This document shows, in pieces, positions 8,909 to 16,513 of a stretch of 16,671 nucleotides of DNA. Origin of the DNA: Hirudo medicinalis. Lineage: Eukaryota; Annelida; Clitellata; Hirudinida; Hirudinidae. A model generated the notes under the pieces. It saw only the letters and a list, made by a program, of their open reading frames with translations. It did no database searches and was not told the origin of the DNA. A program made the translations under genes and the position numbers. Position 1 is the first letter of the stretch; each line of letters opens with the position of its first letter. The stretch covers positions 123,467-140,137 of the forward strand of contig MPNW01000146.1 of assembly GCA_011800805.1 (NCBI GenBank), in the 5' to 3' direction.

Positions 8909-9078
8909 GAGAACTGCTTCAGTTCGATCGGTTGGATACTCAGACCTCTTCTGCCTCTCCAAGTTGGACCTCTGGGAGGTCCTCAAGGACTACCCAAAGG
9001 CAAGAATTCGACTCGAAGCCATCGCTCTCAAGAAGATGCAGGCCTACAAGAAGGAGGCACTTGCAAAGGAGAGATGCG
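8909..9078 (+). CDS. CNG channel alpha subunit, exon encoding end of the binding domain and C-helix
   Basis: The exon completes the Arg codon split by the upstream intron and reads [19 protein letters not shown], then [13 protein letters not shown] and a long charged helix ending A-K-E-R-C. The R-T-A triplet holds the Arg that binds the cyclic nucleotide phosphate and the Thr linked to cGMP preference in this family. [10 protein letters not shown] is typical of alpha rather than beta subunits. The following helix corresponds to the C-helix that closes over bound ligand. The exon ends with the first base of a Gly codon at the donor GCG|GTAAAC. All 56 internal codons are open and its GC content is well above the flanking DNA. 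Confidence 0.95.
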
Positions 9079-10135
9079 GTAAACAATTATTTTATTTCGT
9101 AATTAATTAAAGTTTTATTAGAAATTGACAAATGAATAAAAATTGACAAAAATATATACTGCGATATATTTATATATTAACAAATGTGCAAAATATCCTT
9201 CATCTTTTGATGATTAATGAAATTGAAGACATAAAAGGAAAATGATTTTACTTAAACAATCATAATAATCAGCAAACCTGCAAAGAGCACACAAAAAAGT
9301 GTAAGAATGCCTTGTTAGCGAATGTTAATGAACGGAATTCTTCACAGGATGAACATCGATGAGGCTTTAATTGCCTCATTAAATATTCATTTGATAAACA
9401 AATAAATAATTAAATATTGATTTGTCTCTAAACTAAAATTAAACGATGTTATTACAAAACTCCAAAGCATGGAATTTAAACGAATTTGCTATGAAAATTC
9501 GTATGGAAAAAATTGCTATAAAAACTTGAAATTGCTAGAAATTCATACGAAACTTTCATTAAAAACTTGTGATTAGATAATTCCAGTTATGAATTCTGTA
9601 ACTGATAATTAATAAACTTATTGTTAATTATGTAATAAAATATTGTTTTAAAATAAAGAATAATCATGAGCAGGACCAAAGCAGCAACGTAAAACTGCCT
9701 TGTTAATGACTATGAATGGATGGCAATTTATCGGAGGATAAACACTGATTAAATGTTCATTTGTCTCTAATTCAAATTTAAAGGAATGATTGATGACAAT
9801 GCGATTGCAAAGTCAAAATTAATTTTTTAATGAAATAATGGGCCTAAAATGCCTTCAACACCAAGAAATGATTTCGCTCAGAATTAAAGACTTCTGAAAA
9901 TAACAATCAAAAACTGGAAATCGCTATTTCATTTTTATTTGATCTCTCAAAAGAAATTTATTTCGTCTTGTTGGAGATTATATTTTAACGTTTAAAAAAT
10001 AAAACAAATTTCTTCAAAAAGTTGCTCTGAAATATTTAAGCTAAAATTCTTGACAATAAAGTTCTCTTGAATAAATGAATAGTGTTGACATTAACTTGTC
10101 AGATGCAAATAAAAACTAATTGAGACATTTTCCAG
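9079..10135 (+). other. CNG channel intron with two diverged related blocks
   Basis: The intron has donor GTAAAC and acceptor CATTTTCCAG, with phase 1 on both sides. Two blocks inside resemble each other: about 9285-9450 and about 9675-9800. Both have TGCCTTGTTA near the left, a GGATRAAC segment in the middle, then ATTCATTTG or GTTCATTTG, and TTTGTCTCTAA further right. This looks like an old duplication. No additional exon is needed to keep the reading frame. Confidence 0.6.
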
Positions 10136-10395
10136 GAATGTTCAGAAATAAAAGCGCTCCTGGGTTGGTGGAGTCTTCAGGTAAAGTTTCAGTGGAAAGC
10201 ACGATTTTTGGAGAAGACAAGAAAAAGGGAGCGTGCAAAGAAAGGAAACTCGTGACGACCATTTTGTGTCAAGGAGTGTTGACCGATGACGATGGAGGGC
10301 CGAAGTGCTTGATGACGGAAACACAAATCCCACAACCTCTCACCCCCAGCAGCATCGCAGCGTCTACTGATTGGTTTGCGGGAAAAGCTAATTGA
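10136..10395 (+). CDS. CNG channel alpha subunit, last exon (C-terminal tail and stop)
   Basis: The exon completes the split Gly codon and reads G-M-F-R-N-K-S-A-P-G-L-V-E-S-S-G-K-V-S-V-E-S, then a charged, Ser/Pro-containing tail ending D-W-F-A-G-K-A-N and TGA at 10393-10395. The S-x-P-G-L-V-E-S motif just after the C-helix is one I associate with arthropod CNG alpha subunits, which supports both the identity and the organism guess. The tail after G-K-V-S-V-E-S is not recognised but is open, relatively GC-rich and coding-like. A good alternative donor (CTTCAG|GTAAAG at 10181, phase 1) lies inside, so a shorter exon spliced to a downstream tail is possible. The minus-strand frame over this exon is a shadow. 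Confidence 0.88.
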
Positions 10396-10600
10396 TTGAA
10401 GTAACTCATTAAAGAACCCGGTGAACCATGATACCCGTTATAAATTATGAAAACCCATGAATTTCATTAATTTGTTTAATTAAACTCGGCAGCTTCAAGA
10501 CTTGAAGAATATTTTAGTTCACAGTTGTTTATTCACAGTTTATTCAATACTTTGTTTCACACATATTGATGCTATTGATACATCAATAAATAAAATTCAG
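10396..10600 (+). terminator. CNG channel 3' untranslated region and poly(A) signal
   Basis: AT-rich DNA follows the TGA. The canonical AATAAA at 10585-10590, within CATCAATAAATAAAAT, is the most likely poly(A) signal. ATTAAA at 10408-10413 is also present but only 13 bp after the stop, so it is less likely. Confidence 0.5.
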
Positions 10601-11278
10601 ATCAAGTTATTTTATGGAAAGTGTGAAAGTGTGAAACACTTAATTAAAAATTAATGGCGGGCTGAGAATGTATCTTTCTTTTATTGAGCCGAAAATGCAA
10701 ACAAAAATGCCCATAGAAGGAACCTACTAGTAACTAATAATTTAATTTTCTAAACATAATTTCATAATTCTGATTCGATCTGAGATTTCTCAAGAATATA
10801 AACAACGACAATTAGTTCGTTAGTATTATTTGATATTGGAGGAAGCACAAAGTTAAACATTCTACAAATCACATTGCTGCTAACAATTAAACTTGAAAAT
10901 TAATCATAAAAATTAATCTTAACAGTTAATCTTAACAATTAGACTTATTTTACTTAAGATTAACTGAAAGATTCCAAATGCTTCATTTTCATTTTTTTCT
11001 GCTGAGAAACAAACCTTCTAAAGGGAGTATTTTTAAACATCTAAAATTCAGCATAAGTTTTCATTTAAAAACTTTCTTGATTAAAATATCACATTAATTA
11101 TTCAACAAATTCCCCTTAATTTGCAGAAATATTTTTTCAATAATGATTTTCTTATTTTGTTTTCATTATTTTAAAGATGTCCTAATCGGAGGAGATGAGA
11201 ACTAAATATTTTTCGGAAATAATTCTGAATTTAAAAACGGATTTTAGAAATAAACATAAGCACAAATATTGTGTTACG
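10601..11278. other. Non-coding AT-rich stretch
   Basis: No exon or repeat is recognised, apart from short reiterated TTAATCTTAACA motifs around 10895-10950. It is probably intergenic DNA downstream of the channel gene. Confidence 0.6.
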
Positions 11279-11392
11279 TACATTTAAGTACATTAATGTT
11301 TTATGTATATTTAAGTACATTATTGTTTTATGTATATTTAAGTACATTATTGTTTTATGTATATTTAAGTACATTATTGTTTTATGTATTTT
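11279..11392. repeat. 27-bp tandem repeat, 4 copies plus a partial
   Basis: Units start at 11279, 11306, 11333 and 11360 with TATATTTAAGTACATT, followed by ATTGTTTTATG. Unit 1 has two substitutions; units 2-4 are identical. Because 27 is a multiple of three, one frame stays open as a nine-residue repeat (F-K-Y-I-I-V-L-C-I). I regard that frame as a by-product, not a gene. Confidence 0.95.
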
Positions 11393-11671
11393 TATCTTCG
11401 CACCTTACCAAGTCAAACCTAGTTTTTATTGCGCCTTGAAAGGGGATGCAGAGTGGTTTATCGAGAGTTTTTAGCGAATTAATTGATAAACTTATATATT
11501 AAATAAGAAGACAATTTTCAAAATTTGGATTAGCAATGTTTTACTTCATTTTAGACAAACGTCTTTGTTCTTTTAGCACCACATTTCCCTCCAGCCACAA
11601 ATATTTATAAATTACTCCTCAACTAATTCACTGATTATTATTCGACATAATAATATTAGTAAATAACAGTC
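11393..11671. other. Non-coding stretch
   Basis: Positions 11398-11465 have higher GC than their surroundings but no frame, splice or repeat signal that I recognise. The rest is AT-rich. Confidence 0.5.
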
Positions 11672-11834
11672 TATAACCCAGCCTGCACCGCCAGGGAGCG
11701 CCCTCGGGTAGGGGCGCTATATAAATGGTAGATCGACTAAAAAGTGCCGTCACATCCCATTGGGATACAAAAGGCATTCAAAGGATCGGCTAAATACAAA
11801 AAATACAAACAGTAATAGTAATAATAACAGTAGT
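11672..11834 (+). mobile_element. SINE family B, copy 3 (internally deleted)
   Basis: It starts at TATAACCCAGCCTGCACC, within the head, so the A-box part is lost. It keeps the GCGCCCTCGGG segment, the GGGGCGCTATATAAATGG core and the end block AAGGATCGGCTAAATAC, then has a degenerate AAT/AGT-rich tail at about 11809-11834. Compared with copy 2 it lacks about 57 bp, exactly the segment that copy 2 has between two AAAAGTGCC repeats. Deletion by slippage or recombination between those short repeats explains it. Confidence 0.75.
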
Positions 11835-12226
11835 AAAACTTACCAGCAGTGTAACTATGTAATAATTATGTACAACTAATAGTTATTGTTACAAAATATC
11901 AAATATTTCTTTAACTTTAGCAGCTTAATTCCACCAGCGCTTATTTGTAATATCTGCAAAAATCTGTAATACATTTTAATTGCTTTTAATTGAGTTTCAA
12001 ACAACTTTATCCTCATTTCCAATTGTTGATTTAATTCAAATAAATTCAAATAAATTCATTAAGTGGAAGGCATTCAACCTGGAAAATGAAGGAGAGTTCC
12101 TCAGAACTTTCTATGGATACATAAGTTCTGAAATAAAATGTTGTCGAGAGTAAAATTAAAGTGACGCAATAAAAATATTTAGTATTTTATTAGCTATTGT
12201 TATTGTGCACCCAACAAATTGTAGGG

Positions 12227-12228
<2 letters not shown>
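11835..12228. other. Non-coding AT-rich stretch
   Basis: I see no gene or element. Short direct repeats such as AAATTCAAATAAATTCA at 12035-12058 are present. Confidence 0.6.
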
Positions 12229-12309
<81 letters not shown>

Positions 12310-12496
12310 GATAATGATAATGATAACGATAACGATAACGATAATGATAATGATAATGATAATGGTAATGGTAATGATAATGATAATGATAATTATAATG
12401 ATAATGATAATTATAATTGTAATTATAATGGTAATGGTAATGGTAATGATAATGATAATAATAATAATAATATTAATAATAACAATAATAATAACA
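12229..12496. repeat. Long compound microsatellite: (AAT)n then (GATAAT)n variants
   Basis: About 16 AAT triplets (from 12229) are followed by roughly 200 bp of GATAAT hexamers. Point variants (GGTAAT, AACGAT, AATTAT, TGTAAT) occur in blocks, and AAT/AAC triplets return at the end. Every frame is open as Asn/Asp, Ile/Met or Leu/Ser homopolymer-like peptide, so the predicted frames here do not show genes. The block-wise variants suggest growth by local duplication. Confidence 0.97.
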
Positions 12497-12867
12497 ATGG
12501 AAATAGTTTATTAGCCATATTGTATAAGGACAACTCCATGTCTTCGGAATTCTTGGCCCACTTATAAGGAAATTGTTTTAGGACAGTGAAGGATAATGAG
12601 GAGGAGGAGGAGCAAAGGAAGCTCAAAGGTAAATAAATCAGCCAAGTCTCGCTCAGTTCACTTTCAGTTCTACAAACCTCAATCCAGTTCTCTGACAACT
12701 ATGCAATTATCCTATTCAAAGTTAATACATCCTCCTTTGCGAACTAAATTGTTGGTCAATAAACCTAATCAAGAACTTGCAGTTTGAGGACACCAGTTTA
12801 TTTAAATAACAATATAACTCACGCCGTATACACTTGGCAGTCCGACCCATTTCCGTTCCATTGTAAC
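12497..12867. other. Stretch without a supported gene
   Basis: It is somewhat less AT-rich around 12590-12740. A plus-strand frame at 12596-12787 begins with four Arg residues from a GAGGAGGAG run, then Ser/Lys-rich sequence and no known domain. I do not call it a gene. Confidence 0.4.
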
Positions 12868-13047
12868 TTAACGGACGCATGAAACAAAAAGAACCTTGTG
12901 GGCATATAAAGTTCTAAAATAAAAATAGTTAACATTAACATTGTTTGAAAGATCTTGCACATTACTATTTGCATAATAAATTAACTCGTCGCAAAGTATA
13001 ACAAATAAATTATTGACATTTTCAAGTTCAACTGCTGGCTCACTTAC

Positions 13048-13158
13048 TTCACAGTAGTTCGCACAAAGAGTACATGGACAAGAAGTGTTGCCAACATCAA
13101 TTTCAACTTTACACTTTTCATTTTCTGGTTTTGAATAACATTCTGGACACTCTTTCAT
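13048..13158 (-). CDS. Possible cysteine-rich exon, unassigned
   Basis: On the minus strand an ATG at 13158-13156 opens 37 codons up to a perfect GTAAGTG donor at 13047-13041, in phase 0. Seven cysteines are spaced C-P-E-C (residues 4-7), C16, then C-P-C-T-L-C-A-N-Y-C (27-36), a pattern that could bind zinc or form disulphides. Without splicing the frame continues to 12868, but that part loses the cysteines and becomes N/V/Y-rich, as expected of intron sequence. No downstream exon was identified and I recognise no family. The Met may not be the true start; the exon could begin earlier or after an acceptor. Confidence 0.25.
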
Positions 13159-13936
13159 AAAATATTTGAATGATTTAAATTTAGATTTAAGATGTTATGA
13201 AACAGAATTTTCATAAGTTTGCAACTTCTTTTGTGCTATTTTTATAAAAATTATTTTCGCCGCTAATAATAAAAATAATCAAATTTTAAAACTACATTCA
13301 GGACAACAATAATTGCAACAATTAAATATTAAATTTAAGCCAAATCCTGAAAATGTTGCAACTAACCATCTGCCTCGGCACTTTTTATATAAAGCATCAA
13401 TATGAGAACGATAACGTTACTTTTCATAGTTCTGGGAAATTATATTAAATAAATCGTTTTTTTTTATTGTGCAAATACTCAGGCAAATAAACATTTATTT
13501 GAAAAATGAATATAAATAATAAAATCAAATCTCATCACAAGTTGCTTTAATAAAAATCAACAAACGAGAAGGATAACATCGGAACATAAGATCGGCCTGA
13601 GATGTTAAGCAAGTACTTGTTAGTTTAAAATCGACGATATAATTGATTGCTTTATACCCGACGTGTTTTATTTATAGAGCGTTAGATATTTTATGATAAT
13701 GAGGTATGAGTCCACTTATAAAATTCATTAAATTGATTGAAATAAACCCGTCCTAATCATCTAGTAATGAAAAATGAATGTAATTACTATAAATACACAC
13801 ACACACATACAAACACTTGAAATAAAATGTTGTTTCAATTGCATTACATATGACAGTAATTGCGTCGCATTCTCTTAAAGTTATATCGTTTGTTGTAAAA
13901 ACTTATTCGTTGTATTGATCCCATTGGATGTATTGA
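13159..13936. other. Non-coding AT-rich stretch
   Basis: No exon or mobile element is seen. It contains a (CA)n run at about 13795-13815. Confidence 0.55.
13794..13815. repeat. Short (CA)n microsatellite
   Basis: About six CA dinucleotides, interrupted by a T. Confidence 0.85.
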
Positions 13937-14098
13937 TCGAGAAGTTATTTGGACGATAACAAATTTCAGTTACAGAGGAGATCGGCATCTGCTACGGCCG
14001 TGGACGAACCGAACCTGCCTCCTAGCTCTTACAATAAAATTGCTCGTCATAACCAAGTTGTTCAGCTCGCTAAATTAATATTGTCAGCATCATGTTGA
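13937..14098 (+). CDS. Coding-like island, unassigned
   Basis: A 53-codon open frame lies between an upstream stop (13934-13936) and TGA at 14096-14098. GC content jumps to roughly half from 13976 to 14035, against about a quarter around it. Good splice acceptors lie at TTTCAG (ending 13969) and TTACAG (ending 13975), and both leave phase 0. From there the frame reads R-R-S-A-S-A-T-A-V-D-E-P-N-L-P-P-S-S-Y, then K-I-A-R-H-N-Q-V-V-Q-L-A-K-L-I-L. The R-H-N-x-V-V part faintly recalls the segment between the zinc knuckle and endonuclease of R2-like elements, so this may be another retrotransposon scrap. It may also be the last exon of an unidentified gene. Its phase does not fit the CNG donors. 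Confidence 0.25.
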   Translation, partial: SRSYLDDNKFQLQRRSASATAVDEPNLPPSSYNKIARHNQVVQLAKLILSASC

Positions 14099-14353
14099 TT
14101 TTTTAGATTATAACTTATGCAACAGTGATATGATGGAACACACTTTTCTAGTGTTAATGTGGTTTATAGCAGAGATATGAGTCTACTTAAACAACTATTC
14201 ATTAATGTTATGTTATGTTATTTTAAGCGCCCAGCAAAAGTTAATTAATGACCATCAACTTCATTAAACAGATCTTATCAAAACCAATCGTTGCTGTCAA
14301 TTCAATGTCATAAGTGCAATTAATTTTCTATGAAAAAAAATATAACATAGGTA

Positions 14354-14478
14354 GGGGCTGTCCATAAATGACTTCACGCAATTTTGCAAATTTCTTAACC
14401 TCCCCATTGTCACGTTTCGTCACAAAAAAACCATACTCCCTACTAATATAATGTCACAAAGCTTTGATCCCTCAAAAA
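14354..14478. mobile_element. GTCAC-rich interspersed repeat fragment
   Basis: It begins GGGGCTGTCCATAAATGACT and carries several GTCAC/CGTCAC motifs with C-rich patches (ACCTCCCCATTGTCACG, then TAATGTCACAAAG and GATCCCTC). From memory, a sequence starting GGGGCTGTCCATAAAT with repeated GTCAC is widely dispersed in arthropod genomes, probably as a non-autonomous element. I cannot name its family. No terminal inverted repeat partner is visible here, so this copy is partial. Confidence 0.4.
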
Positions 14479-14899
14479 AGATATAATAATAAATGTTATT
14501 TTTCAAAAAATTCATAAGAAAATTAAAATTAATATCTTTAATAATTACTTAAAATGCAATTAAAAATATAATTAATGTATTTAATAAAATTGATATGTTT
14601 AATGAGTTAGTAATGTAATAATCATTGTTCCTGATTCTCCCACATCGATGGGAAAAGTTCATTCAATGAATAAATGGGCAGAGCATGATTTTTTTTTCTC
14701 TGGTGGTTTTGTTCTCATTTACTTCACAAATCCACTCTGCACATTCCCTATTTTCTCCATTCGCTATTATTGCCATAATTTATCTTTGCACACGAGCTGC
14801 AATTCTCACTGACCTGATACGTCTGAGCAAAGAAATTGCTTCCTCTCTTGACCAGATTGCAACGGAATAAGTTCCTCACTGGTGAAGATCTACCTGATA

Positions 14900-15315
14900 T
14901 CACCTCTCAGTAACTGCATATGCTGGAGTCTTTAGACCAAGACATAGTGTTAAAGTAAACGCAATTGCATATGGTCCACAGTCACAGGCATTCGATTGCT
15001 TTTGAACATCATGTTGCAATAGCGTCAAAGACTTAGTGCAAAATGAGCGCCCTAAATACCACATCAGAAACTTATCTCGGTCTCGATATGAACCTCTCAT
15101 AACTGTCGTTTATGTCAATGTGGCTCTCACCTTAAATTACTTATTGTAATCCAGTGAGATTTCTTCACATTGATTATCTGTATAAATTTCGATGTGGGGT
15201 ATGCAATGGGCGAATTTTGCCTCACACAAGTTATAATTTCAGAACAACAGTCAATGTATTCATACTTGTTGACCATGTAATACATTACCATGTTGATGTG
15301 CACTGAGGTGAACCA
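14900..15315 (-). pseudogene. Decayed Ulp1/C48-like cysteine protease
   Basis: On the minus strand three frames in succession give the landmarks of a Ulp1-like (SUMO-protease fold) peptidase. From 15315 a 61-codon open stretch reads W-F-T-S-V-H-I-N, then F-I-Q-I-I-N-V-K-K-S-H-W-I-T-I-S-N-L, with the catalytic His codon at 15154-15156. After a stop and a one-base shift comes H-I-D-I-N-D-S-Y, with the Asp codon at 15105-15107. After another shift, the frame from 15100 gives V-Q-K-Q-S-N-A-C-D-C-G-P-Y-A-I-A-F, with the oxyanion Gln and the catalytic Cys (codon 14978-14980). His, Asp, Gln and Cys occur in the family order. Two frameshifts and the stop at 14900-14902 show that it is dead. Such proteases occur in animal transposons and in multigene families; I cannot tell which here. 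Confidence 0.65.
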
Positions 15316-15941
15316 TTTTCTCCTGCTTGCCAGAATGTGGTGATATTTCTTTTATAAAGAAAAAAATATTTCTTCTTATAAAGCATATATATTTCGAAAG
15401 TAGAAATCTTGATGAACAATTTGATGCACATTTGATCAGTCAGAACTGCGTGGTTGTTGAATAAGAGGACTTTTAAACGAATTCCACAAATTCCTAATAA
15501 TTTAAAAAAACTGAAAGTCTTCCTACAATTGATATATGAACATTTTTAAAAAGCATTTGAAACGTAGTTTCCAAATATTACATTTTAAAACTATGCAATT
15601 TAAAACAAATTTGAGTGTCTGCTAACTTCAGCTACGTTAAAGACTTATGCTTTTACCACTATATAAGTATCTGCTGGCGGAAGAAAGGTGATTTAAAACA
15701 GTTTCTGAGCTTCCAAATGATGTTGAGATTCTGATGTGATGTTATTGATGAGATTATAGCAATAGGTTAAAGGTTCTATTATTAATGATAAAATAAAAGT
15801 TTATTTTTCATAAATTTTGCGCTTTATTGCATCTCCACAATATTTATTTTTCTAACATCGTCCGGGCAGGTCCTCTGATTTCGAATCTCGATATTGGATA
15901 ATGACTTCTGCGCAGAAGGTTTATTTTTCAGTGTGGAGTAA
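15316..15941. other. Stretch without a supported gene
   Basis: Minus-strand sequence beyond 15316 may be the decayed N-terminal part of the protease relic, but nothing is recognisable. At 15880-15893 a tRNA B-box-like GATTTCGAATCTC occurs without an A box. The acceptor-like TTTATTTTTCAG (ending 15931) lies just before the exon at 15942. Confidence 0.45.
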
Positions 15942-16072
15942 AAGACAATTCCTAAAATTCAATTTGATGATTCTTTGAATCAGATTGGGGAAATAATCAA
16001 AAGTGCAGGTCAAACCTTGAACAAATTGAGTGAATTAACCCTTGAACTTCAAATGGATGAAGTGATAGCCAT
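15942..16072 (+). CDS. Penultimate exon of an unidentified gene (BAP18-like helix?)
   Basis: The frame is open from 15942 (after TAA 15939-15941) to the donor CAT|GTAAGC at 16073. It reads P-K-I-Q-F-D-D-S-L-N-Q-I-G-E-I-I, K-S-A-G-Q-T-L-N-K-L-S-E-L-T-L-E-L-Q and M-D-E-V-I-A. The core, x-I-G-E-I-x-x-A-G-x-x-x-N-K-L-x-E-L-T-x-x-L, resembles what I remember of the N-terminus of the chromatin-complex protein BAP18 (pattern K-V-G-E-I-F-x-A-A-G-x-x-F-x-K-L-G-E-L-T-M-Q-L). No SANT domain follows, so the match may be chance, a relic or a divergent paralogue. No start codon precedes the helix in frame; an upstream exon joined at an AG near 15944 would be needed. Confidence 0.45.
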
Positions 16073-16130
16073 GTAAGCTGCTAGTAGGGAACTCGTTTCT
16101 TGTTATACATGAATTTGTTTGTGTTTCCAG

Positions 16131-16242
16131 ACAGATAAGCAAGATGCAGAATTCCAATGAAGAGGATGACAAAAATAGCATGAAATCCCATAGGAAGACT
16201 CAGAATAACACTTATTCCAAGTTAAATCAACATGGATTCTAG
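16131..16242 (+). CDS. Last exon of the same unidentified gene
   Basis: A 58-bp intron (16073-16130, GTAAGC...TTTGTGTTTCCAG) separates it from the previous exon. AT|A joins to an Ile codon, and 36 further codons stay open to TAG at 16240-16242. The product is hydrophilic: Q-I-S-K-M-Q-N-S-N-E-E-D-D-K-N-S-M-K, then S-H-R-K-T-Q-N-N-T-Y-S-K-L and N-Q-H-G-F. It looks disordered and I recognise no domain. Good splice sites at both ends, a typical arthropod intron length and phase agreement argue for a real or recently real gene. Against it, both exons are short and the DNA is AT-rich. Confidence 0.45.
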
Positions 16243-16422
16243 ATGAACATTGTGCTTATTATTCATGAATCAGTGTTTGTAATTAACATATGTTTTTAGC
16301 TATTTGTGATGATAGATAGCTTGATTAAACCATTTCGTATAAAATGGCACATCACAATTAGTTTATACCTGCCTCAGGGGCTCAACCATGCCTCCCACCA
16401 GCTAATTTGATTTTTATTTTAT

Positions 16423-16428
16423 AATAAA
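16423..16428 (+). terminator. Possible poly(A) signal for the gene at 15942-16242
   Basis: AATAAA lies 181 bp after the stop, in an AT-rich run. It is plausible by position only. Confidence 0.3.
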
Positions 16429-16513
16429 TTTAAAACCTGAGACGTTAGACATTGTTAGAAGTAAATTTTGGAAGTGACTTGACAATCACTTGATGTCGAA
16501 TAGCTTGATGACA

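Noticed and set aside
10142..10333. Minus-strand frame over the last channel exon
   Set aside because: Shadow of a well-supported coding exon.
11271..11474. Open frame with a nine-residue protein repeat
   Set aside because: The repeat arises because the 27-bp tandem unit is divisible by three. Outside the array the frame has no coding character.
12197..12567. Asn/Asp-rich and Ile/Met-rich open frames of 105-120 codons
   Set aside because: They are direct translations of the AAT/GATAAT microsatellite and are open in several frames at once.
13575..13625. Resemblance to 5S rRNA internal sequence (GATCGGCCTGAGATGTTAAGC)
   Set aside because: Only a short, out-of-order match; the flanks cannot form the 5S gene.
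14685..14870. Hydrophobic-start 61-codon plus-strand frame
   Set aside because: It begins with a poly-T-encoded F run, lacks a recognisable domain, and lies just beyond the minus-strand protease relic, so it is probably a shadow of decayed sequence.
15871..15905. B-box-like GATTTCGAATCTC as a tRNA gene or SINE
   Set aside because: No A box at the right distance and no tail repeat; at most a heavily decayed remnant.
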